Below are positions 1 through 10,684 of a stretch of 64,000 nucleotides of DNA, piece after piece (the first letter of the stretch is position 1; every line of letters starts with the position of its first letter). Below the pieces are notes generated by a model. The model did no database searches, had not been told where the DNA came from, and saw nothing but the letters and a program-made list of their open reading frames with translations. Both the position numbers and the translations under genes were made by a program. Location of the stretch: contig OY726561.1 of assembly GCA_963383645.1 (NCBI GenBank), positions 25,338,826 to 25,402,825 of the forward strand. The letters run 5' to 3'. This DNA is from Muscardinus avellanarius (taxonomy: Eukaryota; Chordata; Mammalia; Rodentia; Gliridae).

Positions 1-567
1 TGGAGACCCCTGTTCTGGCAGCCATTAACTCTTCCTATGTCTAATTAGCAGAAATTCTAGTAAAGTTCCCTTTCAGGGAAAGAGAAGCCAAAATAGTTGT
101 GGGGTTACTCAAGGAACTAAGGATAATATATATTTTTAAGCTAAGATGGCAATGTTTTAATATTTCAACAATCTTCTATGTCAGTGGCATAAGTGACATA
201 ATTGACATTATGTCTATTCTTCTCATAATATGACATAAATCCCATTTCTTCTACATTAGCACCAGATCCTTAGAATCCCCATTCAAATCCCCAAACTAAG
301 GGAAGAAGTATCATACTAAAAGAACAGCAATTTCTGTATGTGTTTAATGATGAGTAGCTAATTCTGAAAATAACTTTTTGATGATGACTCAATTTGTACT
401 CACTCTCTGGATAATCCTTAACCTGCTTTATTCTAACCAGGACTAATCTTTTATATTTAGTGTCATATCTCTGAAGACATCTTGTTTTATATGTTCTATG
501 GCTCAATTTTTTCTTGAATCCATCCCTGTATATTTAACACATTCTATACAAACTGAGTATTTTCTGG
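1..567. other. unassigned AT-rich sequence
   Basis: I recognise no gene or repeat here. A 78-codon open frame on the minus strand (270-506) has no recognisable motif and is of a length expected by chance. Confidence 0.5.
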
Positions 568-592
568 ACTGAATGACTTCCAGTCATTCAGT
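568..592. repeat. short perfect inverted repeat (hairpin)
   Basis: Arms actgaatgact (568-578) and agtcattcagt (582-592) are exact reverse complements separated by a 3-base loop. No flanking terminator, miRNA-length stem or transposon end is visible, so the role is unknown and it may be chance. Confidence 0.6.
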
Positions 593-714
593 ATGTTGTC
601 TTATCTCAACATATTATCACCCTAACTGACTTGATATTATTTACAAAATTCTTGATTTTATTTCATTAATGTTGGACACCAATATCTCTGACAGTCATCT
701 AAGAGTTATGTTTT

Positions 715-812
715 AAAATGAGTGATGTGTGCATGTATGTCTCTACCATCTTGTATCCCATTAAGATGTGTGACTACAATGTACCAATAAAAATTTTTTA
801 AATAAGTAAAAA
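715..812 (+). mobile_element. LINE-1 3' end, severely 5'-truncated
   Basis: The sequence gagtgatgtgtgcatgta, then a catcttgtatcccattaag motif and caatgtaccaataaaaa, matches the terminal 3' UTR seen in longer L1 copies of this window (about 7020-7100, 16745-16825, 29690-29765). An A-rich tail follows. Confidence 0.75.
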
Positions 813-982
813 TTACTGCCTTTTTAAACCTCCCTTATGTGTTCTATCTTCCATAATTCCCGAATTTTTAAATATTCTTATACATGTTATTTTAATAATT
901 TTGTTTTTGAGAATGACTCCAAACTTAAAATTTCCTCTTAGTTGTTCTTTGTTACTGAAAATAGAATCCATTCTCTACATAC

Positions 983-1057
983 AAAAGGGAAATTTTATTT
1001 TTTTCTTTATTGGTGCATTATATTCATACAACATATTGGGGTAAAAGGGAAATTTTA
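983..1057 (-). mobile_element. 45-bp LINE-1 3'-end micro-insertion with TSD
   Basis: The 15-bp direct repeat aaaagggaaatttta at 983-997 and 1043-1057 flanks only 45 bp. The insert is the reverse complement of the L1 terminus: a T-run, then ttattggtgcatta, tattcatacaacatattggg. It is therefore an L1 cDNA aborted almost immediately after priming, inserted in minus orientation. Confidence 0.85.
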
Positions 1058-1541
1058 AATGCTTGATTTTTATACCTTTAAATTTATTCGATGTCAAAAT
1101 AATGTAAACAACTTTTAGTACTACAAAAAAGAGATTGAACTCCTTACTGACACTTTTATTCTTTTAGACTTTCTATTTACTGTATAAAATTTCACTATTC
1201 ACCGTAAAATCTTATAAATGTACCATGCTCTTTCTGTTAACATGATTACAGAAATATCATGCAGTAATAAGGTTGGTCTCTTTTGTGTCTAGACTCTTCT
1301 TGGTTTTTCTTCTTTTGTAATACCTGAATGTGTATTTTCAAATTGTGAATTTATTCATAAAATTTGGTGGTAGGGAATCTGGTGTGGTTTATAATACTTT
1401 TCTTTAATGAAAATACATATTTCAGTCTATATGTTTCCTTTAAGTCTGTCATGTTTTAATTTTATTTTCCAATAAACATTAATACCAAGTTGAAAAGAGC
1501 TCATACTAAACTTCCAGAATACCTTGCACCCACACATTTTT

Positions 1542-2165
1542 CTGCTACCTTCTTATCTATTTAAATTTAAAATTTATTTCAAAAGGCTTAATTTTTTATT
1601 GGGCTGCGGTGTGGTGGCACACACTTGTAGTGGCAGCAGTTAGAGGTTGAGACCAGAGGATCACGGTTCACGGACAGCCACGGCTACTTAGTGAGGCCCT
1701 CCGCAAGTTGGTGAAGACCCTGTTTCAAAATAAAGAATAAAAGCCAGACTGGTGGCGCATGCTTATAATCCCTGCCTGCGCTTGGGAAGCAGAGACAGGA
1801 GGATTCCGTAGGTTTGAAACCCCTCGCTGGCTTAAGAGACCCTGTTTCCAATTAAAAATATAATATAGGTCTGGAACTGTAGCCCAGAGGTAGAAGGATT
1901 TCCAGGAACCTCAGTACCACCAAAAAATAAAAATAAAAATAATAAAAATGAAAATAAAAATAAAAATTAGGGCAGGGGATGTAGCTTGGAGGTTGAATGT
2001 CCCTGGGTTCCATCCCCAGACCTGAAAAAAAAAAATCTATTGGGCTGCTATGAACATGGGTATACATATACCACTGCTACCTTCTTATCTATTTAAAATT
2101 AAAATTATTTCAAAAGGCTAAGGTTTTTTATTGGGCTGCTATGAACATGAGTATCCATATACCAC
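1542..2165 (+). repeat. tandem duplication of about 92 bp, first copy split by SINEs
   Basis: Copy A is 1542-1606 plus 2039-2073 and copy B is 2074-2165; both read ctgctaccttcttatctatt through gggctgctatgaacatg to atataccact. Copy A is interrupted by the nested SINE pair at about 1604-2036, flanked by attgggctg at 1598-1606 and 2039-2047. The duplication spans the left junction of the L1 at about 2131, so it postdates that L1 insertion and predates the SINE insertion. Confidence 0.75.
1604..2036 (+). mobile_element. B1-dID SINE interrupted by a second B1-dID SINE
   Basis: The outer SINE begins with a degenerate ggtgtggtggcacacac and carries the variant ggttcacggacagcc. Its left half ends near 1740 and its right (ID-like) half resumes at about 1968 (gggcaggggatgtagc). 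The inner SINE (1743-1966) is a complete compact-subfamily copy ending in cagtaccacc and an A-rich tail. It inserted into the A-rich linker of the outer copy, a preferred L1-endonuclease target. Confidence 0.85.
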
Positions 2166-2880
2166 TGTACTTCTCTGATTTTGTCCCCTTTGGAAATATA
2201 TCCAGAGTGGTATGGCTGGATCAAATGGTGGATCCATTTCCAGCTTTCTGGGGAATCTCCACCTTGATCTCAACAGAAGCTGAACTAGTTTGCACTCCCA
2301 CAAAGAATGTAGAAGAGTTCCCATTTCTCCACATCCTCGCCAACCTTTATTGTTACTTGACTTCTTGATGATTGTGAAATTACAAAACCAACTTAGGTGT
2401 CCATAAACAAATGAATGGGTTCCAAATTATGGGAAAGACAGACAATGGAATTAAACTTGACAATAAAGAATAAAGTTATGTGATTTGCAAGAAAATAAAA
2501 TAACCCGGAGAACATTATGTTAAGAGACTGGCCAGTCATAGAAAGTGAAGGGTCATATGTTTTCTCTAATATATGCAAGCTAGGGAGTGCTTGGGATACC
2601 AGAGGGACTCCATTCAATGGAAGAAAAACCTCAGTGGATCCAGGGAGGTGGTCTTAGGGAAGTGGAGAAGGAAGAGATAGGTTCATCAATAAAAATACTA
2701 CCATTGACTATCTGTACATATGTGAAAATACCAATGTGAATCTCAGTATTTTGTAATGGGAAAGAAGGAAATGGGGAAGAGGGGTGCACCAAGTGCTGTG
2801 TATATGTATTTCATTGGTAACATGAGTTAAATTATAATGTGAGACTCTATTTCACTAATAAAATCACATTATTAAAAAAG
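2041..2880 (+). mobile_element. LINE-1 3' end with 5' inversion (twin priming)
   Basis: From about 2131 to 2370 the sequence is L1 ORF2 3' sequence in minus orientation (tatgaacatgagtatccata, ctccacatcctcgccaacc). From about 2380 it switches to plus orientation (gtgtccataaacaaatgaat, then gagaacattatgttaag and a 3' UTR), ending near 2875. An inverted 5' part joined to a forward 3' part is the signature of twin priming. Frames are broken, so the copy is dead. Confidence 0.8.
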
Positions 2881-2961
2881 ACTGAGTTGTTTTTTTTTTT
2901 TTTATCCAAGACCACCATGTAAGGACAGACAATTGATAATTTTATGGTAAACTATTCTAAT

Positions 2962-2967
2962 AACTAT

Positions 2968-3002
<35 letters not shown>

Positions 3003-3203
3003 TTTTTGGTGGTACTGGGGTTTCTGGAAACCCTTCTACCTCTGGGCTACACTCCAAGACCTATTTTATACTTTTTATTTGGAAACAGAGTCTCTTAAGC
3101 CAGTGCAGCTGGCTTCGAACCTACAGATCCTCCTGTCTCCGCCTCCCAAGTCGGGGGGTGGGGTGGGGGGTGGGATTACAAGCGTGCGCCACCATGCCCG
3201 GCT
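2962..3203 (-). mobile_element. B1-dID SINE with expanded TTTA tail
   Basis: Reverse-strand copy: ggtggtactggggtttctgg, then the ID-like right half, aagccagtgcagctggct, and the B1 start as gcgccaccatgcccggct. The A-tail has become a (TTTA)n array at about 2966-3006. A G-rich expansion (gggtggggtggggggtggg) sits inside the B1 half at about 3153-3174. Confidence 0.9.
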
Positions 3204-3244
3204 AATAACATCTCATTATCTCATTTAAGTTTACTCATCTAGAG

Positions 3245-3600
3245 TATTAGTTATCTACTTATGGCAAAACAGATTACCTCTGAATTTAGTAGCTTACAAC
3301 TACAGTATTTATTATTTTATAGTTTCTGTATGTCAGGATCTAGAAACAGCTTATCCAGGACTCATATTTCAGAAATTCCCTCAAACTACAAGGAAATTGT
3401 TGGTTAATAATTTGACCTAACCTGAAATACAAAGGGAAAAGTCTATGCTTCCAATCTCTGACAGAAGCAAAGCAGGATTTTATTCCTTGAAGACCGTGGA
3501 CTGAGGGCCTCAGTTATCTACTTTACTGGCCTCTACCTAGCACAGCACACAAAAAGTGGCTTCATTCATCAGATCAAGAAAGCAAGAATAGCTATAAAAA
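3245..3600. repeat. possible ancient interspersed repeat
   Basis: The start (attagttatctacttatggc, then acagattacctctgaa and tagtagcttacaac) resembles ancient mammalian repeats of the form ttatctattgctgcataacaa, which I associate with old LTR-type elements. The match is degraded and the family and limits are uncertain. Confidence 0.35.
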
Positions 3601-3673
3601 ATTCAATAACATTTAATTTATACTATCTTGCAAGTGACTCAATCATTCTTGCTATCTTCTTTTTGTTAGAAAT

Positions 3674-3768
3674 GAGTCATTATATGCCTCTCCCATTTTT
3701 TACTCCATTAAGATGTATGAGTACAATGCACCAATAAAAATAAAAATAAAAAAAGAAAAGAGTCATTA
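3674..3768 (+). mobile_element. short LINE-1 3'-tail insertion with TSD
   Basis: A fragment of about 77 bp (ctcccattttttactcc, attaagatgtatgagtac, caatgcaccaataaaa) is the extreme L1 3' end plus A-rich tail. It is flanked by gagtcatta at 3674-3682 and 3760-3768. Confidence 0.7.
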
Positions 3769-3851
3769 GTTCTGCCTATTTTCAAGGGAAGTAAGTTACA
3801 GGAGGGCATGCGTACTAGGAGCAGAGAATCACTGAGGTCCTTCTTTGCTAC

Positions 3852-4122
3852 TGTTAAAGTTTGGATCTACAATATTCCCCAAACTTCATGTGGTAGAGAG
3901 GATAACTATGTTGAAGACAGAATTTGGTTGCTGGTGAGGAGACTTAGGGTGTGGTTTGGGAGCCTGCCTTTTTCCCTACCGCCATCCCTACACTTTCTCT
4001 GCTGCTTGCCAGGATACACTGAGAAAGTGCAGCTGTTTGTATCAAAATGCACCATGACATCTGGACCTCTCCAAAACTGTTAGAAAATAAAATAATTTTT
4101 CTGTATGTTTTGTGTGTGACAG
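3852..4122 (+). mobile_element. probable MaLR-type (MST/THE-like) LTR
   Basis: It starts tgttaaagtttggatctac, like MST LTRs, which begin tgttatagtttggatctg. A ccaaacttcatgtg segment, a diverged middle and ggacctctccaaaactgtt follow. A polyadenylation signal aataaa lies at 4086-4091. The length (about 270 bp) is shorter than a typical 400-bp LTR, consistent with internal loss. This is a non-coding solo LTR. The call rests on the ends and the poly(A) motif. Confidence 0.55.
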
Positions 4123-4417
4123 GTGTTTGATCACTGGACCCTGGCTGAAACAGGTATATACAACAGCATTTTTGACACCTATGTCACTGTTCCTGTATTT
4201 TTACCAGATTACAATGTCATGAGGATTGGATCCATATATTTAATACTTTTTAGTCTCTTTTCATATAACAGTATGGTGACACAGAGTAGGATGCCAAAAC
4301 TATGTTTTGATGAGTTAATTTTATTTTGAAAGTCATCTATTAATTAATGTCAGTTACAGCTCAAAGTCCTATGCTAGATTTTTGAGACATGGAAATAATG
4401 TTTTAGCCCTTTCCAAT

Positions 4418-4487
4418 TATATATATATATATATATATATTTATTATATATTATATATTATATATTATATTTATAAATATATATATA
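4418..4487. repeat. TA-rich microsatellite
   Basis: (AT)n of about 11 units runs into irregular ATATTATATT and AT(n) and ends in a T-run. Confidence 0.9.
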
Positions 4488-4973
4488 TTTTTTTTTTTCT
4501 GATGACCTGTGGAAGCACTCAGATTAATTCTACATTAGGAATTTTGCTTCACAAATGGCTGATTTTTTACTTTGCTTCTAATTTTAGAAACACTGAGTAT
4601 GCTTTTTAAGTCAAAGTATCTAACTCTAAATATTAATATACTAATTTTATTTTCATACTTGGTGAGCCTTAAGTATATTTTAATTACTTCCTTAAAGTTT
4701 AATTTAAGAAATTTTAGACTTGTTTTATAAACTTCTATAGAATAATTTCCTCAAATTGTAATGCCATTGTCCAGAATGAACATGAGTAAAAGACCATCTC
4801 CTAATGACAGATGGGTATGACATTATCACTGTTCCTCCAGTTAATCATAGAAAAATTAGCACAGATTATTGTGGTATTATATAACATAAAACAGATTTCT
4901 ATTTATCGAGAAAAGTATAGATGGTCAAAATTTTCTTCTTACCACAATGATATTTACTGTTATCGTTCTTTTT

Positions 4974-5367
4974 TGTGTGTGTGGTACTAGGGATGGAACA
5001 CAGGTATACTCTACGTCTAGGCTACACCGCCAGCCTGATTTTTTTTTTAATTTTTTTTTTTTTTTTGGTGGTGGTACTGGGGTTTCTGGAAGCCATTCTA
5101 CCTCCGCACTACACTCCCAGACCTATTGTATACTTTGTATTTGGAAACAGGGTCTCTTAAGCCAGCGCTGCTGGCCTTCGAACCTGCCCTCCTGTCTCCA
5201 CCTCCCAAGCGTGCATAACCACGCCTGGCTTATTCTTTATTTTGAAACAAGGTCTCCCAAAGTTGTGGAGAGCCACACTATGTAGCTGAGGCTGGCCCCA
5301 AACCCGGGTCCTCCTATCTCAACCACCCAAGTACTGGGATTGCAAGTGTTCACCAACATGCCCGGTT
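4974..5367 (-). mobile_element. B1-dID SINE interrupted by a second SINE, both reverse strand
   Basis: The outer SINE right half is at 4974-5040 (ggtactagggatggaacac) and its B1 half at about 5231-5367 (tttgaaacaaggtctccc to accaacatgcccggttt). The inner compact SINE (about 5062-5230, from ggtggtactggggtttct to cataaccacgcctggct) sits in the A-rich linker of the outer copy. Confidence 0.85.
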
Positions 5368-5561
5368 TATTATTCTTAATTCTAAAAAATGTATTTGATT
5401 GATAAGTGATCATCCTATTATTGGTTTCAAAATAGTTTTAACTTTATGCTTCAAAGTATGTGACATTTCATTTTGTAATATGAACATTAAGTAGAAACAA
5501 AATAATAATTGGAATTAGATAAAATATTAAGGTCTAAAATAATTTTTATGAAACTTATTTT

Positions 5562-5766
5562 GCAGTACCGGAGACAGAACCCAGGAACATTTTACCTCCA
5601 AGCTACACCCCCAGCCCTATTTTTTATTCATTATTTTGAAACAGTGTCTCACTGAATTGTGGATGGCCTCACTAAGTAGTAGCTGAGGCTGGCCGCAAAC
5701 CAGGATCCTCCTGTCTCAGCCTCCCAAAGGCTGGAATTACAAACATGCTCCACCACACCCAGCTTT
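5562..5766 (-). mobile_element. B1-dID SINE (long subfamily)
   Basis: Reverse-strand copy: gcagtaccggagacagaacc, ccccagccctattt, tttgaaacagtgtctcac, ggcctcactaagtag, ending ccaccacacccagct. It retains the middle segment with the ctcactaagta motif that the compact subfamily lacks. Strongly diverged, so older. Confidence 0.85.
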
Positions 5767-5943
5767 ATGAAACGTTTTAAAACTGTTTTCTTTTTTCTTT
5801 GCCTCACTCTCTTTTAATCACATAACACATACACAAAATATACAAACACACAGAAACACACACACAACTCATAGTCACAAAAGGGTAAGAACTATGTTCA
5901 TAGAATATCTCACATTTTTCAGTTCTTAAAAATGAACAAGTTA

Positions 5944-6153
5944 GCTGGGCGTGGTGGTGCACGCTTGTAATCCCCAACAGAGACAGGAGGATTGCGCAAG
6001 TTCGAAGCCCGCCACGCTGGCTTAAGAGACCCTGTTTCCAAATAAAAAAAAAAAAAGTATAAAAATAGGGCTGGGAGTGTAGCCCGGAGGTAGAAGGGCT
6101 TCCAGGAACCCCAGTACCACCAAAAACAAACAAACAAACAAACAAACAAACAA
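5944..6153 (+). mobile_element. B1-dID SINE (compact subfamily)
   Basis: gctgggcgtggtggtgcacg through gacaggaggattgcg, ttcgaagcccgcc, the linker, and gggctgggagtgtagcccgg to cagtaccacc with a (CAAA)n tail. A small deletion removed part of the B1 half after taatccccaaca. Confidence 0.9.
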
Positions 6154-6264
6154 CAACAAAAAACAAGTTACTTTTTAATTTTATGTGGATCATATTGAAA
6201 TTGGCATACATTTAGACTGTGCTTGGTGTCCTCTCCTCACCACTTTCCCTTCCCCCCTCCCAAC

Positions 6265-7105
6265 AATAAAAAAAATGCTGAACATCATTAGCAAGCCAAG
6301 AAATTCAAATCCAAACTACCCTGAGATTTCACCTAACTCTAACTAGAATGACAGTCATTCAAAACACAAACAACAACAAATGCTGATGAGGATATGGAGA
6401 AATGGGTACTCTAATACATTGTTGGTGGGATTGCAAGTTTGGGCAACCTCTTTGGAAAACAGTATGGAGGGTCTTCAGAAATATGGGAACAAACCTATGA
6501 TTCAGCAATAGTACTTTTGGGTATCTACCCAAAGGAATGGAAGCCAAACTACCAAACTAATTAATGCATGTGTATCTTAACTGCACAATTCACCATTGCT
6601 AAACTATGGAACCAGCCAAGATGTACATCAACAGATGAATGGATTGCAAAACTATAGAATATGTACACAGTGGAATTTTACTCAGCCATAAAGAAGAACC
6701 AATTTATGTCATGTACAGTGAGATGGATGGAACTGAAGAACAGTATGTTAAGTGAGATTAATTAGTCATAAAACATAAGACATTGGATACTTTCCCTAAT
6801 ATGTGGATGCTAGGGAGAAAATGGGTCATAGGAGGAACTCTAGATGAGGAAGAAACTATAGATAAGCAAATAAGACAACCTAACTGAGGGGGATAGGAGA
6901 GGGGAATGGGAAATTCTTTAATGTACATGATGTACATTCACAAACATATCAATCACTAAGCCAAAAATGAGAAGGAAGGAAGGGAGAGGGAATGGCGTGG
7001 GATTTAAGGAAAAGCTAAATGAGTGATATGTACGTGTATGCCTCTAATATCTTGTATCCCATTATGATGCATGATTACAATCACCAATAAAAAAATTTAA
7101 AAAAC
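6265..7105 (+). mobile_element. LINE-1 3' portion (end of ORF2 plus 3' UTR)
   Basis: Recognisable ORF2 3' landmarks are tgctgaacatcattagca, gaggatatggagaaatggg, ttggtgggattgcaagtt, atgtacatcaacagatgaat and ttttactcagccataaag. A 3' UTR with a purine-rich gaaggaagggagagggaatg tract follows, ending caatcaccaataaaaaa. It encodes the C-terminal end of L1 ORF2p in broken form; frames contain stops. Confidence 0.9.
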
Positions 7106-8655
7106 AAGTTACTTGTTGCCTAAGTCATGGAGGTTAGAGTACTTTTTAAATAGTATTGCATTTTCCATTTAGGTGGCCCTGTTTTCTACAGTAAAACATA
7201 TTCACAAACCTAAAAGTTCTATGAGACATATTTAGAATTGATACAACAATAAAAATACAGAAATCTCTTTCTAATTTTATCCTCCTTTACAGGTATATTT
7301 AATAATGTCATATCTACAGTAAAATATGTATTGATGTCTTTAAGCTCTCAAACATGAAATAAGTCAATTGACTAACAATATTAGAATTTATAACTATTAT
7401 GGTTGAGTTGTCTGCCTCTCTATCTTAGGATTTTAGATATGTTGTAATGGATTGATGGCCTGGACATTGCCCAGCGAATATTTAGTCATACCTAAAGGGC
7501 AGAGAAACCCTTTGGTTTCATTTGTTTCCTGTTCTTTGTAGCTGTTTTGTGTGTATGAGAATCTAAATACTAATTCCCAAGGCATTTCTCTGATCTCAGG
7601 TTGTGGCTCTGTTTCCTCTCTTACAGCTTTGATCTGGCATGTGTCTGAGGTGATGCTGTCTTCTGGCATTAATTTCCTTCCATAGTTTACATATAGTCAT
7701 AGAGATCATGAAGAGATCACAGCCCGGTAAAAGTAAAGCTTGTGATCAAATGAAGGCACAGGTGTGGTTAATATTAGAAATTGGAAAGTGAAGCAGACAG
7801 AAAGCCTTTAAACAGCTGCTGCAGAGAGTACACATAAACAAGTTGTCTCTGGTTAAATAAAATTGTAGATTTTTCTTTCACCATCACCTTCTGAAGCAGA
7901 AACTGAGATTCTAGAATCTAACAGCCTTAGCTCACAGCCAGAGTTCTCTTTTATTCTGCAACATCAGATGTATGACATACGCTGCTTACTATAATTAGTC
8001 TATTAATACCACATTTCATTATCCTGAGGATTATTACATTGATTTGACCCTTGCTGCAATGACATACAAAATGGAACCATTAAATAAAAATAGTTATTTT
8101 AACACAAGTGATTTTTCAGTATATAAGAAAAAAAAATGTACCAAACAAATTTACTGGGTGAAAATTTTAAAATATTCTTTGTCAGAAAGCAATAATTTCA
8201 TAGTGGGTTTCAACAATCTTTTTATGCATTCTTAATAAACCACGCAATCTTCTAGCATGTTGATAAAATAACATAAGACCGGTTGCTAAACATCAAATAG
8301 AAATACTCTTAAAATTCTTTTGATGTAAGATGAAATTCAAAACATGCAGTTTGGTTCTGGGGTCTGTAATCTGGTTACATTTCATAATAAATTCAAATTT
8401 CATTAACTATTCTAGGATAAGTTAACAAATAGTAAATGTATAAATAATGTGTGCTCACTAATGAGCAACAAGCAAAAATGCTGCTCAAATACATTAAACT
8501 GATTTACAGTAGAAACAACAAAAGTTTATTGACAGGAGCCAAAAGAAAAAGTGAACACGGTAAAAGTGAAAGAGCTTATATTAGGTACTCTTGTTTCTTT
8601 CCCAAATATAATGTGTTAATCTTGAGGGCTGTTTGCTTAGAATTCTATTTTTTTG
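7106..8655. other. unassigned single-copy-looking sequence
   Basis: No SINE, L1 or open frame of note. The segment about 7690-8000 is less AT-biased and contains aaacagctgctgcag (E-box CAGCTG). That alone does not support a regulatory call. Confidence 0.4.
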
Positions 8656-8853
8656 TGGCTATTGGGAATTGAAGAAGGGTATTATATCTCCAAGAAACCC
8701 CCCAATCCTTTTTTTATTTTTTATTTTGAAACAGGGTCTCACTAAGTTGCAGATGGCCACACTACGTAGCTGAGGCTGGTCATGAACATGTGATCCTCCT
8801 GTCTCAGCCTCCCAAATACTGTGATGACAAGTGTGTGCCACCATGACCAGATA
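8656..8853 (-). mobile_element. B1-dID SINE (older, long subfamily)
   Basis: Reverse copy: ttgggaattgaagaaggg (ID half), tttgaaacagggtctcacta, gatggccacactacgtagct, gatcctcctgtctcagcc, ending gtgccaccatgacc. Confidence 0.85.
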
Positions 8854-9597
8854 AAATTCTATTTTAATAAGTTAAAACTTACACAAAATACATGAAAAAT
8901 ACCTGACAAACTTGTCTTTCCTTCTATCCCACGTGGCTTCCTGCATATACAAACAATTTTCAATAATTTCAATAATTTTACTTATTTCTTATGCATACTT
9001 GTTTTGTTTATACTAGGCTAGCAGAGAAACTTCCAAACTGTATCATTAGATAAAACATTCAATTGTGCAAAACAACTTGTGGTTTAACTAGTCAATTAGT
9101 GCCTTCAATTTTTATAAGAAAAATTAAGAGAGTTTATTTGAAGACCTCAGTTTATGATAAATAAGGAGAGATATAAAATGTTTTTATGAGTAACTAAAAT
9201 ATATAGTATATGATAATATCAGGTAGTAATTATAGGTTACCTTAAAAATAATATAGATAGTATTTTTACTAATGATACTACAAAAGATGAATAGCTTTAT
9301 GCAAAAGAATAAAGCTAGACCTTTCATTTCAGCCATGAACTGACAGCATGATTTACATGTTGTAAGACTATAATGAAGCAATAAAAGCATAGTAAGAAAC
9401 AAACCATGAAAAACATAAAATGGTTAAGAAACCCAAATGTAAGAGCTTAAATATAAAAATCTTATTAGAAAATATAGGAATGAAGTATAACGACCTAGAA
9501 TTAAAGAATGTTTTTTGGTCATGACGCCAAAGCACAAATAAGAAAAGAAAATATATCTGTTCAGGATTAAACCATTAATGTTGAAAATAAGACTATC

Positions 9598-9813
9598 AAG
9601 AGAGCGCCGGGTGTGGTGGCGCACGCTTGTAATCCCCGCGCTTGGGAGGCAGAGACAGGAGGATCGCGCAGGTTCGAAGCCAGCCGCGCGCTGGCTTAGG
9701 AGACCCTGTTTCCAAAATGAAAATTTTAAAAATAGGTCTGGGAGTGTAGCCCAGAGGTAGAAGGGCTTCCAGGAACCCCCCAGTACCACCAAAAAAAAAA
9801 AAAAAAAGAGAGC
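9598..9813 (+). mobile_element. B1-dID SINE (compact) with TSD
   Basis: Full copy starting gccgggtgtggtggcgcac, with an intact caggttcgaagcc box, and ending cagtaccacc plus a 17-A tail. The TSD aagagagc lies at 9598-9605 and 9806-9813. It appears to have landed in an older SINE-like remnant that continues at 9814. Confidence 0.9.
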
Positions 9814-9885
9814 GATGGGAAGGCTGAGATGGGAGAATTGCTGTTTCTAGGCCAGCTTCAACAACTTAGAATGAGAGGAGAAATG
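9814..9885 (+). mobile_element. degraded SINE (B1 half) fragment
   Basis: gggaaggctgagatggga, then ggccagcttcaacaactt, resembles the B1 half of the long subfamily (gaggctgagacaggagga, gccagcctcagctactt). The right half is not recognisable. Confidence 0.5.
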
Positions 9886-10111
9886 GGAAATCTGATGATG
9901 ATAACTATTCAAATAATCCTTTGTCTATACACAACGTTATTTGTATTTATATCAAAATTATTTATGAGATGGGAGGGGCCAGGTGGGAACTGAAGGAAAA
10001 CACACAACAAATGTTCTATGCATTTAGGTATTTATCACTCTAAACCTCACTATGATAGGGAATTACAATCCACAAAAGTACATACACACACATACATAAA
10101 TATAAAAAATT

Positions 10112-10190
10112 TGGCTAGGGATGTACTTCAGACATAGAATGTTCCCCTGGGTTCAAACCCCAGGACCATTTAAAAAAAAGAAAGAAATTA
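10112..10190 (+). mobile_element. ID-like SINE monomer
   Basis: ggctagggatgtacttcag, then gttcaaaccccaggacc and an A-rich tail: a tRNA-derived ID-type right half standing alone. Confidence 0.65.
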
Positions 10191-10294
10191 AAAAGACAAC
10201 TCAGAATGTGAGAAATATTTGTAAAGCATTCATTTGATAATGAGCCTGTATAAATAATGTATTAAATAATAACTCAACTTAGGAACTTCAGAGA

Positions 10295-10478
10295 ACACTT
10301 CTAATTCCAGTACTTGGGAGGCTAAGATAACAGGATTGCAGATTTGAGGCCAGCTTCAGCAACTTAGCAAAACTCTGTTTCAAAATGAAAATAAATTAAA
10401 ATAAAAAGGGCCAAGAGTATACCTTGGAGGTAGAATAATTCTTGGTTCAAACCCTGGTAACCCCCACACACAAAAGAA
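10295..10478 (+). mobile_element. old B1-dID SINE
   Basis: taattccagtacttgggagg, ggccagcttcagcaacttag, caaaactctgtttcaaaatg, then ataccttggaggtagaat and ggttcaaaccctgg. Strongly mutated long-subfamily copy lacking the first 20 or so bases. Confidence 0.75.
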
Positions 10479-10684
10479 TAACTCAATAATAAAAATATAG
10501 TGCAGTACAAAAGTGGACAAATTATATGAATTATAACATTCATAAAATTGACTACATATATCATCTTTATATATATAAAATAAAATATGTATTCATAAAA
10601 ACATACAAATAGTGTAATTGTAAAATGGTTAATATATACTATATACTGTATATTATATATTACATATCAAATATTACAAATCAT

